Shown here: piece by piece, positions 50,301 to 63,200 of the stretch
Numbering within the stretch: the first letter of the stretch is position 1
How the letters are laid out: the number at the start of each line of letters is the position of its first letter
From: Klebsormidium nitens
Lineage: Eukaryota > Streptophyta > Klebsormidiophyceae > Klebsormidiales > Klebsormidiaceae
DNA: 64,000 nt
Direction: 5' to 3'
Assembly (NCBI GenBank): GCA_000708835.1
Contig: DF236962.1
Location: forward strand, 248,001-312,000
Notes under the pieces: generated by a model
What the model was told of the DNA's origin: nothing
Databases searched by the model: none
What the model saw: the letters and a program-made list of their open reading frames with translations, nothing else
Position numbers and translations under genes: made by a program

Positions 50301-52244
50301 AAGCATTTCTGCGGCTCCCTGTGTGTGCCATTAAAACCGCAATCTAATCTCTGTGCCGCCCTTTCAACGCGTCTAGACAAAGGCCTTGTTTCTCTTGCTG
50401 CTGACTGCTCTCTTTCTTCTTGGTCAGTGAGCCGGCGTCGTACTCCTGCAACACGAGGCCCCGGCAAACGGGGAGGTCGGACTGGGTGTCCATCGTGGTA
50501 AGCCCTTCTTGCCGAGTCGGGTTTCAAAAGCTGATCAACATCTGCACAAAGTATGCCACTTTGACGGGCGTTCTGCAAATGCTCGCGCTGAAAAACTGCA
50601 GAAGTTGCTTGCTCTCGCGAACGCACAGCAGAGTGGTTAGCAATCTTTGCAGGGTAATGTGCTGTTTTTGGAGTCAGTCTAGGAGGCGAAGTTTGTTCAT
50701 AGTCAGTTTGATGCGCCACCGCGCGCGCGTGACTTGGTTCGATCATGGCGTCTGAACAAGTGTTCCTTCAAATTGCTCTTTTTATGGACCGCTCAGCGCA
50801 TGGAAAACGACGGAAGGACCACATTGATTCGAACACGGCCTCATACATTTTTCTAAACTTGCAAGGTCTGCTTGAAGATTACGGTTTGTGACCAGATTCA
50901 CATCTCTGGCTGCTCCTCCGCAGAGCTTCTTGCTGGCGTTTATCGCGATCATCATCTCGACATTCACGGCCGGTGGCGACTACCGGGCGTTCCAGTTCAA
51001 GAAGGAAGCCAGCTTGGACGCGGACGAAGTGCCGTACGCGTATGGCTTCTTCCACTTCGTCTTTGCAATGGTGAGGCCGGGATCGGTCGAGTTTATGGGG
51101 GGGGTTCGTTCGTTAAGCGCGGCACTGAACACCAACCTGAGTATGTCTTTTCGCTAAGAGAGGTGCCGTACGCCTATTTCTTCTTCCACTTTGTGTTCGC
51201 CATGGTGAGCGCAGAACCGACTCTTTCCGTATGTTCGAGCGCGGCATAGAAGCTTCTTCCGAAAGGTTCATCATTTCATCTCAGAGTGGGACTGACTGCC
51301 AATCTGAGTGAATCTTGTGAACCGCTTTTATCACAGAACCTTGAAGTTTCTTCCTCTTTACAGGGCGCCATGTACTCGGCGATGCTCTTTTTGGGCTGGA
51401 ACCTTAACACGACGTCAGCGAAGTGGTCCATTGACGTCGGGTGGGCGAGCGTGTGGGTGAAGATTGTGTCCGAGTGGGTGACCTTCGGCCTCTACCGTAA
51501 GTACTTCGCAACCAGCGCTTCGTTCTTACTAGAAGCGTTCAAAACAAGTCCCCTATGCAACATCCTCTGTCCCTCGGTCAGATACTTCTCTTTGCACTGT
51601 GTACCGTGATTTGTTTGTTTTCTTTCCGGACTCAGCTTTGCCACAGCCTCGGGGCCATTGGTAGAATAGCAAGTACTTCTTTGAGCTGAAGCGGACTTCA
51701 GCATTTGCGGTCGACGTTGAACCTGGAGTCAACTTGCTTCGTGGGGGCTCTCCGGCGCTCAAGCTTTGTCGCGGCAGTCTGCGTGTCTATCGGTCTGCTC
51801 TTCTCCAAGAGAGCTGATGCACTTTTTCCAGCTCTGAGCGGTTTGATCCGGCAGTTGTTGTTTCAGACTTTTGGTCGCTTCTTGGCTTCTATGCAAGAGC
51901 ATCTGCAGCTGCCAACTCATGAGAGGTTCTGTCTGTCTTTTCCGCGGGTGCCCAGTTTGTCCGTGAGAAGCCAACCTCGAGGGGATGAACGTTTATCCCC
52001 AAGGCTGAGGGCACTGTGCTGAAACGCGTTACTGCATGCCGATGCACTTGGTCGCGAAGCTGCTCGGACCTTGAACACCAGCGACGTGGCAGTCCTGCCA
52101 GCTTGTGACCCCACATGGTGCACAATTTGTTGCACCTTATGCGCCTCACAAACCTTGGCAAAGACCTGACTCTGCTTTCTTGTTGTCCCTGCAGTTTGGA
52201 CGATGCTTGCGCCCCTCTTCCTCAAAGATAGATCGTTCTACTAA
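47303..52244 (+). CDS. Serine incorporator (SERINC/TMS1) membrane protein
   Basis: Polytopic membrane protein of the SERINC/TDE1/TMS family, linked to serine incorporation into phosphatidylserine and sphingolipids and to lipid scrambling in animals; the plant role is unclear. Exons: 47303-47330, 47718-47867, 48270-48518, 49299-49585, 49964-50037, 50428-50497, 50924-51070, 51364-51496, 52195-52244; 1188 nt, 395 residues, phases consistent. It starts MGSVIGSC with a Cys-rich N terminus (CAASCICQAC), as in the family. About ten hydrophobic segments follow, e.g. FIYAAIFFITVILAWII, WLGLLIVPFFMPSGFF, FLVIQLVTLLNFVYEW and SFLLAFIAIIIST. Family marks: RDSWHSGFWPIK, YEWNDAW, VPYAYGFFHFVFAMGAMYSA, SIDVGWASVWVKI and the ending LFLKDRSFY. 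Exon 4 start and exon 7 end each have intronic copies. Confidence 0.94.
48735..49298 (+). repeat. Splice-junction array upstream of SERINC exon 4
   Basis: The real exon 4 starts at 49299 (ccacag then gcgagatcgcgcgcttcggc). Related edges occur upstream at 49134 (ctacag then gcgagactgcccgcttcggc) and 48857 (ccacag then gagcaattgtccgcctcg). Weaker matches lie near 48965 (atcgcctgcttcaactcgag) and 48750-48780 (gtccgcttcggctccagctc). The pyrimidine tracts are copied too. Only 49299 continues the open frame into the transmembrane segment. Confidence 0.8.
51155..51210 (+). repeat. Copy of the SERINC exon 7 end with an intact donor
   Basis: In the intron after exon 7 the final 14 codons of the exon plus donor recur. 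Real: VPYAYGFFHFVFAM then gtgagg at 51070/51071. Copy: VPYAYFFFHFVFAM then gtgagc at 51204/51205, 134 bp away. Differences are almost all synonymous (one changed codon, Gly to Phe). Extending exon 7 to this donor would hit a TAA at about 51155, so the copy cannot simply be a longer exon 7; no convincing acceptor sits before it. Confidence 0.85.
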
Positions 52245-53216
52245 TTGTGACCTTGCTCCGGTCAGCGTACACCCGTCAACTACTGAGGGGCTATCTTGTA
52301 GCATGGAATGTCAGAGCATCTGTGAGGGGCTAGTCCTGTAGCGGAAGGTCAGAGCATCTGACTCTGTTGTTATGCATCAATCAGCGGACGCGATGCCACG
52401 TTAGATTCTGACGTGAGGAGCTTGATTAGATAAGACAACATTAACACCGTGGGGTTAGGACATTGATACAGAACCTTGCGCGCTGGCCGGCGATGCCGAC
52501 AAAGGCATCCTAACTTTCATAGTTGAGAAAGTGAGAATTGAGCCTAAACGTGATATGCGGCCACAGCTTGCATGATACGATCGACGGATGTGGGGATGTG
52601 GGAGAAGATTCAGTCCGCTAATTATCCTCGCTGGAGATGTCTGTCAAGAGATGGCCGAAGTTGTGCATGAGAATGAGAGCACGCATTATACTCTGGATCG
52701 TGACGCCGCAGCTCGGCGCAGCTGGAATCACAGCATATGCATATCCATGCATTCGATCTCTCTAGTTCTGGACGGTCGACCCTACATGATTAGCCTCCGA
52801 CACGACAATAGCTATACTCAGTCCGAGACCATGACGACTCCAACACTGATACGTGCGCGCCCATCATTCCGAAGCTATGGGCCCAAAATGCCTCCGGATA
52901 CTAACTCAAAATTCGCACTAAGCGAGCGGTTCTTTCTACGACCATCTTGCCCACGAAGTATGAAAGTTCGTTGCCCGGCTACATTTGGCAAACTGGGTGC
53001 AATTGCTCTGCCAAACCTCTGTTCCTATCGACCTGCATGTTTTCTTGCATTCGTGCCCGCGCGTTACAAGAGGCGCATGCAGCGAGATCCTACTTTTCCT
53101 ACCTCTCAAACCCCATTTCATCAACGCGATCGACCCATAAAAGTTGATCTATCGTTTCTCCGGGCCTCGTCACACAGGGATCCCCCCTCGCCGTTCAAAA
53201 TCCCCCGGCTGCAGTT
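52245..53216. other. Convergent intergenic region, SERINC / secreted protein
   Basis: About 970 bp. It contains a two-copy repeat of about 39 bp (gaggggcta..tgtagc..gtcagagcatctg) at 52285-52323 and 52324-52361, probably in the SERINC 3' UTR. Otherwise only unsupported open frames; nothing else recognised. Confidence 0.6.
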
Positions 53217-55640
53217 CTAGCACGTCTGCCCGGCGGCGTTCTGGAATGGATACCCCTGAGTCGGCAGGCAATTGTTCATCGCGTCTTGCGCGCACAGCGG
53301 GCTTGGTTCCGTGCAAAACGAGGAAGTGTGTCCGTCCGCGCTGAAGCACGGGTTGCCCGCTGAGGCTGCGGGCTGGTAGGGCCGGACACGTGGCAGTGGT
53401 TTGGGCGGGAATGGTTGCCTGAGGGGGAGCTGCGGAAAGCGACGAGGGGACATGAGAACGGTACTTCGACCAAGATGAAGGAACGTCAAGAAACGTAGCG
53501 GCTTCGAGACTTTACTGATCAAATCACTATGAACGCTTTCTCTGGTTCCGCAGTCAGATTTGCGGGCTTGAAGGAATGCGTTAGAAAAGGCACAGGCACG
53601 TTACGGACGTAGCGGGATAAGCAGTGCGTGCAAGATGTGACAAGTAGCTTCTTCTTCCTGTTTCAAATCATCATGTGGTAGTACAAATATGCCCAGCAAA
53701 CTGATGGGAACATCGTTGAGTGCATTTGCCAGACTGAGTTGGCTCCAAAGATTCATCTTGAACGCAAGCTTCAACGGAACAGCTACGACAAACAAAGTTC
53801 CGCTCACTTGGGGTTGGAGTTGGAGTATTGGTCGGTGGTGCACCGCTCTGAGTCGGGGTAGGAGTCGGAGCCGTTGTTGGGGAAGCGGCCGTCGAAGTTG
53901 GAGAAGGGGTCGGGGTACTAGTGGCTTGGGGGTTTGTAGTAGGAGTTGGCGTTGGAGTGAGAGTGGGAGTAGGCGTGGGGGTTCGAGTTGGATTACTGGT
54001 CTGTGCCGGTTGGGCAATCTGCAGCAGAGAATGTCATGATTTGAATAGAGAGGATAAGTCTTCGAGACCCGTTTGATCCTGAGCGTTGTGGGTGTTGGCA
54101 GGAGAGCCTGCGCAGGCCGTACGTCTTATAGAGGGGCCCCTTCCTGTTGGCGGTTACCCATGCCAGAGCCGATAGCGGCATGACTTTCAGCTCAAAGCTT
54201 GTCATGAGCTGAGTAATGTTCGAGAAAAGTCTGTGCCTTGAAAGCGCGGCAGAGCGTTGCATCTTTACGTGCCTTGTTCTGTCCGGGTTTCCTCTGGGCA
54301 CTCCATGCGCCCAAGGTTACATTAGAGACGACTCTCATAAAGTTTATTCAGGCTTTACGACGACTTGAATACGAAATGCGGAAGGACCATCACGGTTGGT
54401 TAGCAAGAACGAAATTCATTCCTGAAAAGTAAAGCCGCTCACCTGGACCACGTAGCTTTTCTGGGTTACGGCAAACAGGCTGTCCGTAAGTTCCACAGTC
54501 AGGATGAGATTGGACGCTTGCACGTTGCCAATCACGCCGTTCATCTGGAAGAAGAAGAAGCTGCAAGCACACGGGTTCGCTTAGTAATCATACGCTGTGC
54601 GTTATTATGGTCACTGTCCAGAAGCTCACTCGTCCATGGTACTTCAGTTGACAAAGCTTTTGGTTCAGAGGAAAAAGCTCAGTCCGAAGTGACTCTTTTT
54701 CTGATGAAAATGCACCCGTTCCGGCAGCACAAGGTATATGGTAAACCCACAATCCAGGTACTCACGCAATCTCCAGCCCTGACTGCGTGAAGGGCGCCAT
54801 CGTAGCGGCCGCAAAGTCCCACACGACCTGGGCGTTGCCGAACGTGCCCTTGAACGGAAGGCACTCCAGGCCGTACTCCATCGTATCGCTGGCCATGAAG
54901 TCTTCCTGACGGCCCGACCAGATGAGGCGCACTTTGGAGAAGTACTCAGTGGCCGGCTGATTGTTGAGGGTGGTCACTGTGATGGAAAGCAGGGTTCCAG
55001 GAGTAAACTGTATGCAGAAAAAGGACAAGCTTTTGTCAGCCAAATAGACTTTGAAAGGACTGGCCGCCGGGTTGAATTCAGGAGGCCGTAAGCAACCTCG
55101 TTGACGCAACTGGAGGCAAGCAGTAGGCTTTAGACAATGGGACTCGTTAAGTGGGCGTTCTTTGAGCTGGGACTTAAACATTCAACTGGAAGGCACTGAT
55201 TTTTATCAGTGCTACTTCAGTCAGAGCTTCAATTGTTTGCGCAAAAGTCTATTGAGCAAAAAGTCTGCAAACTCTGTTACTTCAAAATCCACACAGCAGC
55301 ATAGGAGTGACGGGTAATGTGCAAAGACAAATCCTATCCCCCAGTTGCAATTCTTCCGTCACTCCGGAAACAATGGTCCTGGAAAATTGCTTGGGCAAAC
55401 AATGACTGGCCAGGGCCCATTAAACAAAACCAAGTGTCAGGTGGCTAGCCCCTTACCGGCCCTATCGTCGTTGACACTGCGTCTGTGGGAGGCGACAGGT
55501 TGTTCACCCCATCGTGGCCCCATTGCAGCTTGAACGGGTTGTGCAACTGCGCCGCAGCTGCATAAAACAAAAGCCAGAAAGTAGACCGCTAACAGGCTCT
55601 GCTTTTGAGCTGAACTTTGTTGGGTTTTGCGTCCCGCCAT
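53217..55640 (-). CDS. Secreted Thr/Pro-linker, Cys-tailed protein of unknown function
   Basis: Family not recognised. Exons (high to low): 55640-55457, 55007-54766, 54560-54443, 54018-53808, then about 53432-53217 with the stop. ATG 55640 begins MAGRKTQQSS then a signal-peptide core LLAVYFLAFVLCSCGAVAQ. A beta-rich domain follows (FTPGTLLSITVTTLNNQPAT, VRLIWSGRQEDF, QVVWDF, NLILTVELTDSLFAV), then TPTPTPT linker, then a Cys-rich tail (NPCFSADG..SSFC..LC..NNC..GQTC). Two frame conflicts remain. The signal peptide frame differs by one base from the frame (NPFKLQWGHDGVNN) whose phase fits exon 2; and exon 4 ends in phase 1 while the Cys-tail frame needs another phase. A missed short exon, wrong splice choice or assembly errors could explain these. 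Linker style and secretion suggest a wall or matrix protein. Confidence 0.6.
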
Positions 55641-57293
55641 GATTGCTGACCTCGGCTAGCTTCTAGCTCGGCTTAAGTTTCAACTGCCACCTGTCAGCTT
55701 ACGTGCTGTGGAGAGGTTTTGGACGATTGTATCTGGAGGACAAGGTTTGATTGCTGGAAGCTGATTGCTAAGTTGCTGACGTCAGGTGTCCTGCTTAGAT
55801 GCTTACGGCAGCTTTGCAAATCTGTCAGTTGGGCAGTTGGCATTGCTGCTTGCAGAAGGCTGCAAATTCTCTTGGAAGTTGGATCAACGTAGCCTCTGGT
55901 CAAGTGCGCAGTGATTAAACGGTTCTGATAGAATCCATACGACTATTTTATGCTGATACTGGAAAAGTGCAGCTGTGCTGCAAAAGACTGTTCGGCCTCC
56001 GTCTTCAGAATGTGTGGAAACTTGGTCAACATTACTACTAGTACTGTAGCTGAGTAATCTCAATGAGCATATGAACACGTGATAAACACGCGCCGCAATT
56101 ATCTTAGTACCTCTGGGCAGGAAAGGCGCCTCTCACCAGAATACTTCTTTGGTTGCATTGCGCAATGCAGTCTCAAGAGCCCAAAGACGTTCAAGATGCC
56201 GCTTCCAAGGAAACTTCGTCATGTGCAGTCACAGCAGTGTTGCAGTCGTTGCCTGGTCAACTTGCGCCTCAGGGACCAGGGTCCAGGGTCCGGTTGCAAA
56301 TTGCACTGGGATTGCTTCCCCCGACCTCGGCCTTGCATTAAAGGCGCACCGTTGCTGATTGCGCGGAAGGTACGCTGCAAAAAGTGAAGGGGTACATACG
56401 CGGACATATGCGGACATATGCGGGCCAGCTGTCACGTATCTTTCGCGCCAAATTTTCAAGTTTGAAAACCTGTGCAGTCCAGCCTTCACTGTCCACCGCG
56501 AAGATGCGAAAAGTTTGCTTGCGAATGCCGAATTGCCAATGCCCAAGGCAATGTGGCAATCGGCAATGGCGCTCAGCTTGAGCTAGGTAGCCAGCCAGCT
56601 TGACGTACCTACTGCGGAAGGACATCCTCACAAGCCTACCGTAAGCCGAAGGAGGACAGGTACCTAGGTAGTAATACCTAGATTGGGGTGGGGCCTGCTA
56701 TTCCAGCTGGCAGCTTATACGTCGTGTACCCTTAGTTTCTGATTGGTTGCTTTCAGGGCATTGTTTCTGCCAGCACCAGGCAGGGTTCATTGTGTTGGTT
56801 TTGCAACGGGCCTACACTGAATAGTGAAATCGAATGAGGTCCAATGATCCCTAGTTGCATGATCTGCACAAGGCACAAGAAAATGCTCGGCAAAAATTGT
56901 GTGGAATATTAAAGCAAGCGACTGGCTGAAGCTCGGCAGCTGAGACAGGGCGGCTGGCACAGTGTTTTCGGCGTTCGGGACTGTGCATACATATGAACTG
57001 AGGGGTTTATCAGCTGATAGCAAGGATCGGCTCTATCAGCTTATCGAGCCCTGAGAAGATCAGGCAAATCTGTTGACTACAGAGCATACGGAGGCTTGTC
57101 TTCCAACGTCTTGGGTGACGTTACATCGGTGGTCTCTGCACCTTTCATTGAACACACCTTCGATACGTCATCCAAGGTCGTGATGTGTTGTGCCTTCAGC
57201 GTTCTGAGTGCTACTGCCGAGCTCTCATGAGTTTGAGTGCGAAACGAAGTTGAAGAGTATTGTGCCCGGCTGAGCTCTACGCAGCTAGGCAAT
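55641..57293. other. Divergent promoter region, secreted protein / EXO1
   Basis: 1.65 kb between two start codons. Small open frames around 56079-56630 lack family resemblance. A short tandem run of cggacatatg occurs near 56400, and a gcaatgtggcaatcggcaat stretch near 56550. No gene supported. Confidence 0.5.
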
Positions 57294-60200
57294 ATGGGAA
57301 TCAAGGGGCTCCTAGGCTCGCTCAAGCCATATGTTGAACCAGTCCATGTCAGCAAGTACGCCGGCCAGCGGGTAAGCCCATCTTTCTGCATTTGACTGAG
57401 TTTTGCAAAATCTGAGGAGGATGCGGCAGCTGATCAACTTTTAGGCTTTCAATAATGATGCACTTGCACTGAGTTTCTGCCAATAAAGTACTTCCCTTCT
57501 TTTCCTCAGAAGCTGCATTGCAAGAGCGTTTCTGCTTGTGATAAGAGAAAGTCCGTTGGGAGTCTTCAAGCATGGATGCGACTTAAGATCTGTGGCTCCT
57601 GATTCCCTCAGATTACTGTATCCTTGTATCTGTGCTTGTGCCCAAAAACCTTGCCACGAGAGCAGGCCGGCAATTGTAGTTGGTTAAATTTCAGCAACTA
57701 CAAACGAGCACCGGAAGGTGGTATTACAGCTTGATGACTAACGTCAGAATTCCGCCAGCAATCAAACTTCAGTTGACTTGAGCACCCCAGAAACAGCCCA
57801 ACCAACCAGTATAGCTCCCCAAAGCTTTGTCAATCTTTGAAAACAATGGAGACACTCCTACAACAATTGAAAGCTGCGGCCTACTTTTGCAGGTCGGCAT
57901 AGACTGCTACTCGTGGCTCCATAAAGGCGCATACGCATGCAGCCGCGAACTACTGGAAAGCGGGGGGCTGATTAACGGTCCCCGGATGCCGGCATATGTA
58001 GCATACTGTGCACATCGCATTCAGATGCTCAAGCACAATAAGGTCGTCCCTGTCGTCGTCTTTGATGGGGCGCGCCTGCCAATGAAGGCCGGCACAGAAG
58101 CGGAACGGCGGCGGTAAGGCTGGTTGGAGTGTAGAGAGTTTGAGAATGTGATAAAGGAGACTTGATTCGAAGCTGAACGAACGGCATCAAAGAGGCCAGA
58201 AGTGCTAGACTGCTTGTTGACACTCCGAACCTGGCAAAAGGAGCAAAGGGCTAGTAGAAGGTCAAGTCAACCAACAGGTGTCATTGCGTGCTTACTGGCT
58301 CCAGAAGCCAAGTTTCCTGATCACACAGGCCCAGATTAGACCTGAAACATCGGCTTTGATATTGCTATTTGAACCATGTCCAACCGCGTCGCAATGCTGT
58401 ACACGTACCACCGAAGCTGACAACTTCTTTGTCCTTGAACATTTTCCTACTGCCCAGTACAGCAATGTTATTCCTTGGTGCAGGAACAAGAACAACAGCT
58501 TAGAAGAAGCTCGCGCCAAGTTGGCGGCGGGAGATGAGCGTGGAGCAGAAGAGGCCTTCCAAGTGAGCCATGCTGCGGTTCTGACTCTGCACTGGTTCGA
58601 TTGCTCTTGTTAAGAACCAGTTTTGGCATTGGGGCCTTCCGGTACTTCCGAAAGCCTGCCTTCTTGAATGAGGCGCACCTTTATTGGTGACAGAGGTGCT
58701 GAAAGTCATTGGCTCCTTCGAAAAGTGGTTGGGTGCTTCCTGGAGTACTATCAACGTCCGAGCTACGCCAAAAACCCGATCAAGACATTTAAAGAGCTTA
58801 AAGTCAGTCAATTGTGTCTGAATCAGGTCTGGAAAAACGTTTGGTTTTTGGCACCGTCTGGCTTCTGTGATAAGTTTTCCATCCCCCCACAGATCGACCT
58901 TTTTCCATTAGAATATACTTTCTTTGCATCTCTCTGCCTGGACGATCAATCGTCTGGGCCGCACCAACCAATCAAATGCGTCGTCATCAGATCCTTTCAA
59001 ACTGGTGGTTGGTCCAATCTGCCAGCACCAAAGATAATGACGGACTCTCCTCATCTGCAGAGGTCGGTCGACATCACGCCTCAAATGGCACTCCAAGTCA
59101 TGAAGTACCTGAGGAGGGAGGGGGTCGACTTCATTGTGGCACCTTACGAAGCGGACGCGCAACTTGCTGCACTGGCAAGCGCCGGCAAGGAGAATGGGGG
59201 GATCGCTGCCGTCATCACTGAAGATAGTGATCTCCTTGCTTATGGATGCAGCACGGTGAGAAGGGAGAAAACAAAGCGACCAGCGTCAAAAGGGACGCGC
59301 AAATATTTGGCCTTGCTCTTGAGAGTGTTCTTGAGGCTTCCAATTCTGACTTCCTTTCTACGTGAATCTGCTGGGTCTGAAGTGTGGAACCTCTGAGTAC
59401 CAAGATTCTAGATGGGTGTAACAAAGCTTTCAAAAATTCCACAAATTAGAGCAGAGGAGTCTCGTGGAGGGAGACTGATCTTGTGCTGTTTTGGCCGCTG
59501 CTTCTTAGCTCGAGTGTGGGAAGCCGGCAGTAGTCTTAGCGAAATCTGCGGACATGAGGACTGCAGTTAGAAGAGAGACCAAACGATGTGCAAGTCTTAG
59601 CGAAGCGAAGGTGCTGCAATGAAATTGCCTTCTCCCAGCTACGCTACTCCCTTGCTTTCATATCTTAGTAGATCCTCTAAGCTAACCGTCCCCGCTGCTT
59701 GTCCTGAAAAGAGATCTTTTTTTTTTCGGCCCTGTCAAAGGATGCTCGTCACCTGAACCGCTTCTTCCATAACGCTCCGTCGTCCGTGCTCAACTTCTGT
59801 CCAATGCTGACGTCAGGTGCTGTATAAGATGGACAAGTACGGTAACGCCGAGGAGATCTCCACCGAGCGCCTCTTCTCGAGCATCGGACACGGCAGCCAG
59901 GGGCCGAGTCAGGCGTCATCAGGACGTCAGCAAGGGGGCACGTGCCTCTCCTTCCGGCACTTCAACCAGGAGCTCTTTCTAGGTACGGACTCCCGCGACC
60001 GTTCCTTTCTGTCTTATGAAAGCAACGCGTTTTTGCGCCTCTACCCACAAAGATGTTCTCAGCCCCTTGTCCCATTCTTCCCGTGCTTTTACCGCTGTGC
60101 TTCTTGGTAACATAGCAGTTTCGGCTACTCTGCTTCAGGCGGTCAACTCAAACTGGTCACACGACAGTAACTACACCCAAACACCAAATCACGCAAGGAT

Positions 60201-63200
60201 CTAATTCTCATTGTGTCCCGGGGCCTCCGAAGCCGGTGGATTCGGACGCTGCTCTCAGCTCCTCGTTCGGACGCAGTCCCCCGCCGTTCTCATCTCGCTT
60301 TTCGCTCCGTCCAGGCATGTGCATCCTAGCTGGGTGCGACTTCCTGCCGTCGATTCCCGGCATCGGGATCAGCAAGGCGCACGCGGTGGTCAACAAGTAC
60401 CGCAATGTGGACCGGGTGAGAAGCACATCTGATTGGAACGGCTTCCAAGTCTGGTCTTCAACTTCGATCTTTGTTTTTTTAGGGGCTTCCGATGAGAGTG
60501 CCTCGATCAACTTGGCCAGAACGCCTTTCATTTGCGGAGGCAATGGTAGCGGCATTAAGCATCGTGTCCATTTCTGCGACCCATTGCCCTTTACTTTTCC
60601 TTGATAGTCGCCGTAAAGAATCATGTGGGCCAAGAACCGCAGCCTTCCGAACTTCATATCACGTATTCACATGTCGCCGAAAAGCAAGCCGCGTTAAGCA
60701 GCCTACAGCTGAGGAGGCGAAGGGCAAGCGCGTCGCTGACTAGAATTTAGGAGCCTCCGAGGACGCTGAACAGACAAACAGTGACGTCACATCCTTGGAG
60801 AAGCTCATTAGCAGCTCTCCTTTGCGGAAGGCTTTGCCAACGGCTTCGGTTTTGCATCGCCCTAAGTCCTGACTCCGGGCAGCCGGGCTACAGATGGTAG
60901 TCACCCTTTATCTAGACCTCGAATGTGCTAGCTATTACCAGGCACTATCACTTGACTTGCTCTATTCGATATGCCGATAAAAGAACGCGTTGTAGCGCTT
61001 TTTGAGCAAGCTGCCGGTTGTCAAGAGTGTGCGCATCCTAGAGTTGAAACGACTAAGCCAATCACGTAGAGACAACTCACTTCGATTATCTTTTCACCTT
61101 TCCTTTCCACCTAAAACCGGCAGGTTACTTGAAAAGTTCTAACTCGTGTTCGCAGGCGCTCTCGCGGCTCAAACTGGACGCCAAGCTGGTGGTCCCCCCA
61201 GGGTACGCGCGCGAGTACGCGCGCGCGCGCGCCACGTTCGCGCATGCCAGGGTGTATGATCCGGCCTCCAAGCGACTCGTGCACCTCAACCCGCTGCCCG
61301 AGGGCTTTGCGGAGGGGTTTGGGGGCGACATCGACTTCCTGGGACCGTATCCTGGCTGTCGATCTTGCTGCTTCTATCAAGCCTTTTGCCTGCAGGATTT
61401 TGCCTCCGTTTTAATCTACAACCTCTAGAACTTGTCACAGATTTGGGTCCTGTTGGTGAAAAGAAGCCATGCAGACTTTACGAGGGAGGTTTAGCCTAAG
61501 ACATACACGAGGTGCAGTTTGACGACTTGAGTCCACAAATCTTGACGTAACTCTCGAAATGCGGACTTGTTCTCCCCGCAATGGAAGTAGACGCTGTGCG
61601 CCAGACTTGACACTCCTTACACACTGCCAGAATGTTTTGAAGTCACCAGTCAAGGACTCTAACAGGTGTGCCATCTTCATCTTTGTCTCTACTTGACTCG
61701 CCCTCTTCACACCGCCAGAGACATGTCCCCCTCCACCGCAAGAGCCATTGCCGAGGGGCGTGTGAATCCGCTCACAATGGAGGCTTTCCCCCGCACAGAA
61801 GCGGACACGTGGTTGACCAGGGTTCCGAGAGCAGGGGCCACGTGGCAGGGAGTTAGCGCGCACCAGGGCGCCACGTGGTGGTCAGGCAAGAGCCCGAAGA
61901 AGGCTAAGGGCTCGCCAAGAAGCAAGGCGACTCCGGCGGGAAGAAGACCTGCGCATGTGGTGAGCCCCTTTGCCTCTCTTCTTACACACGAATGAAGTGC
62001 GGTTTCACGAAGTTGTCTTAGAGATTTTCTGACCAACAACACGTATAATGCCCTCGTTGTTCTCGACGCGGATAAAGCGGTTCCACATGAATGCCGCGGC
62101 TAGAGAGACCTCTGCTTGTTGACGTTGCCAGCGTACTTTCTGGAGTTAGCTTCAACTGCTGCGGCGCCTTTACTGCCCGGTCATACGTTCAACCAGCGCT
62201 CATCTTTGCCACATTATGATGCCTCCACAATCCGTCTCGTCTCAGTACAGATTTGTTCGCCTGGGCTCATTACCCTTCTTCATCACCTAGTTCAATGGGA
62301 AGGGGTCAGCGCCTCTTTGCCCTGGTTAACAATGCCGGAATAACCTGACTCGAATCTGTCCCCGGTGTCTCAATTTCCTTCTTTCTTTCTTTTCAGGATC
62401 TGGAATCGGACGCCGACCCTTCCCCGATCAGACGTCCAGAGCCCGAAGCGCCCCCCCGCCCCAGGCCCCCAGCCACCGTCGATCTGAGCGCCTTCCGCAA
62501 CTTCGCGGTCCCTCGAAGCCGGGGTTTAGGGCTTAACCAACCCTCGTCCAACCCGTCGCAAGCGGGATCCCTCGATCCGACGGAATTCGGTGCGGACAGA
62601 GTCCGGACGAACGGCAGTCCGGACCGGAACCGGAAGGCGGTTTACGAGGGAGACGTTGGATTTGGTCACTTCCGGGAAGAGAGCGGTATGGTGGGATTTG
62701 ACGGGAACGAGCCCCCTGACGTCAGCATGGAGGAGTCAGAAGAGTTTTGGGGGACACAACTGGAGCCGCGTCAGCAATCACGTCAGCAGGAGAGCGAGCC
62801 GGTCTCCTCTCGACCAGTCCTTTTGGACCTCCCCCGAAATCCGTTCAAGCGGCGGGCAGACGAGCCGGCGAGCGGAACCGGCTGGGTGCGCCAGCTGACC
62901 ACTATCGCGCCCAAACCTCGCAAACCCTTGTCTTCCAAACCGCCTCGTTATCTAAACCCGTTCGCCGTCAGAACCCGGGTTGCAGAGGAGGGGGCACGGT
63001 TTCAGGAGCAGAAGGTCAGCCCATTCTTTGCGAAGCCGGCAAGCCCGCCCTCGAAACCGCCCTCTGACCCGCTCTCGAGAGCATCCTTTAACCCGCCCTC
63101 TAATCCGCCCTCTAACCCGCATTTGACGTCCCGCGCGAAACCCGCTGCAAATTTTCCCAGAAGCGTGGTTTCAGCGCGTGACGTGGGTGCCGGAGAACCC

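Noticed and set aside
56079-56630. Cluster of overlapping small open frames between the secreted gene and EXO1
   Set aside because: Frames overlap on both strands, no similarity, no splice context; treated as promoter-region noise.
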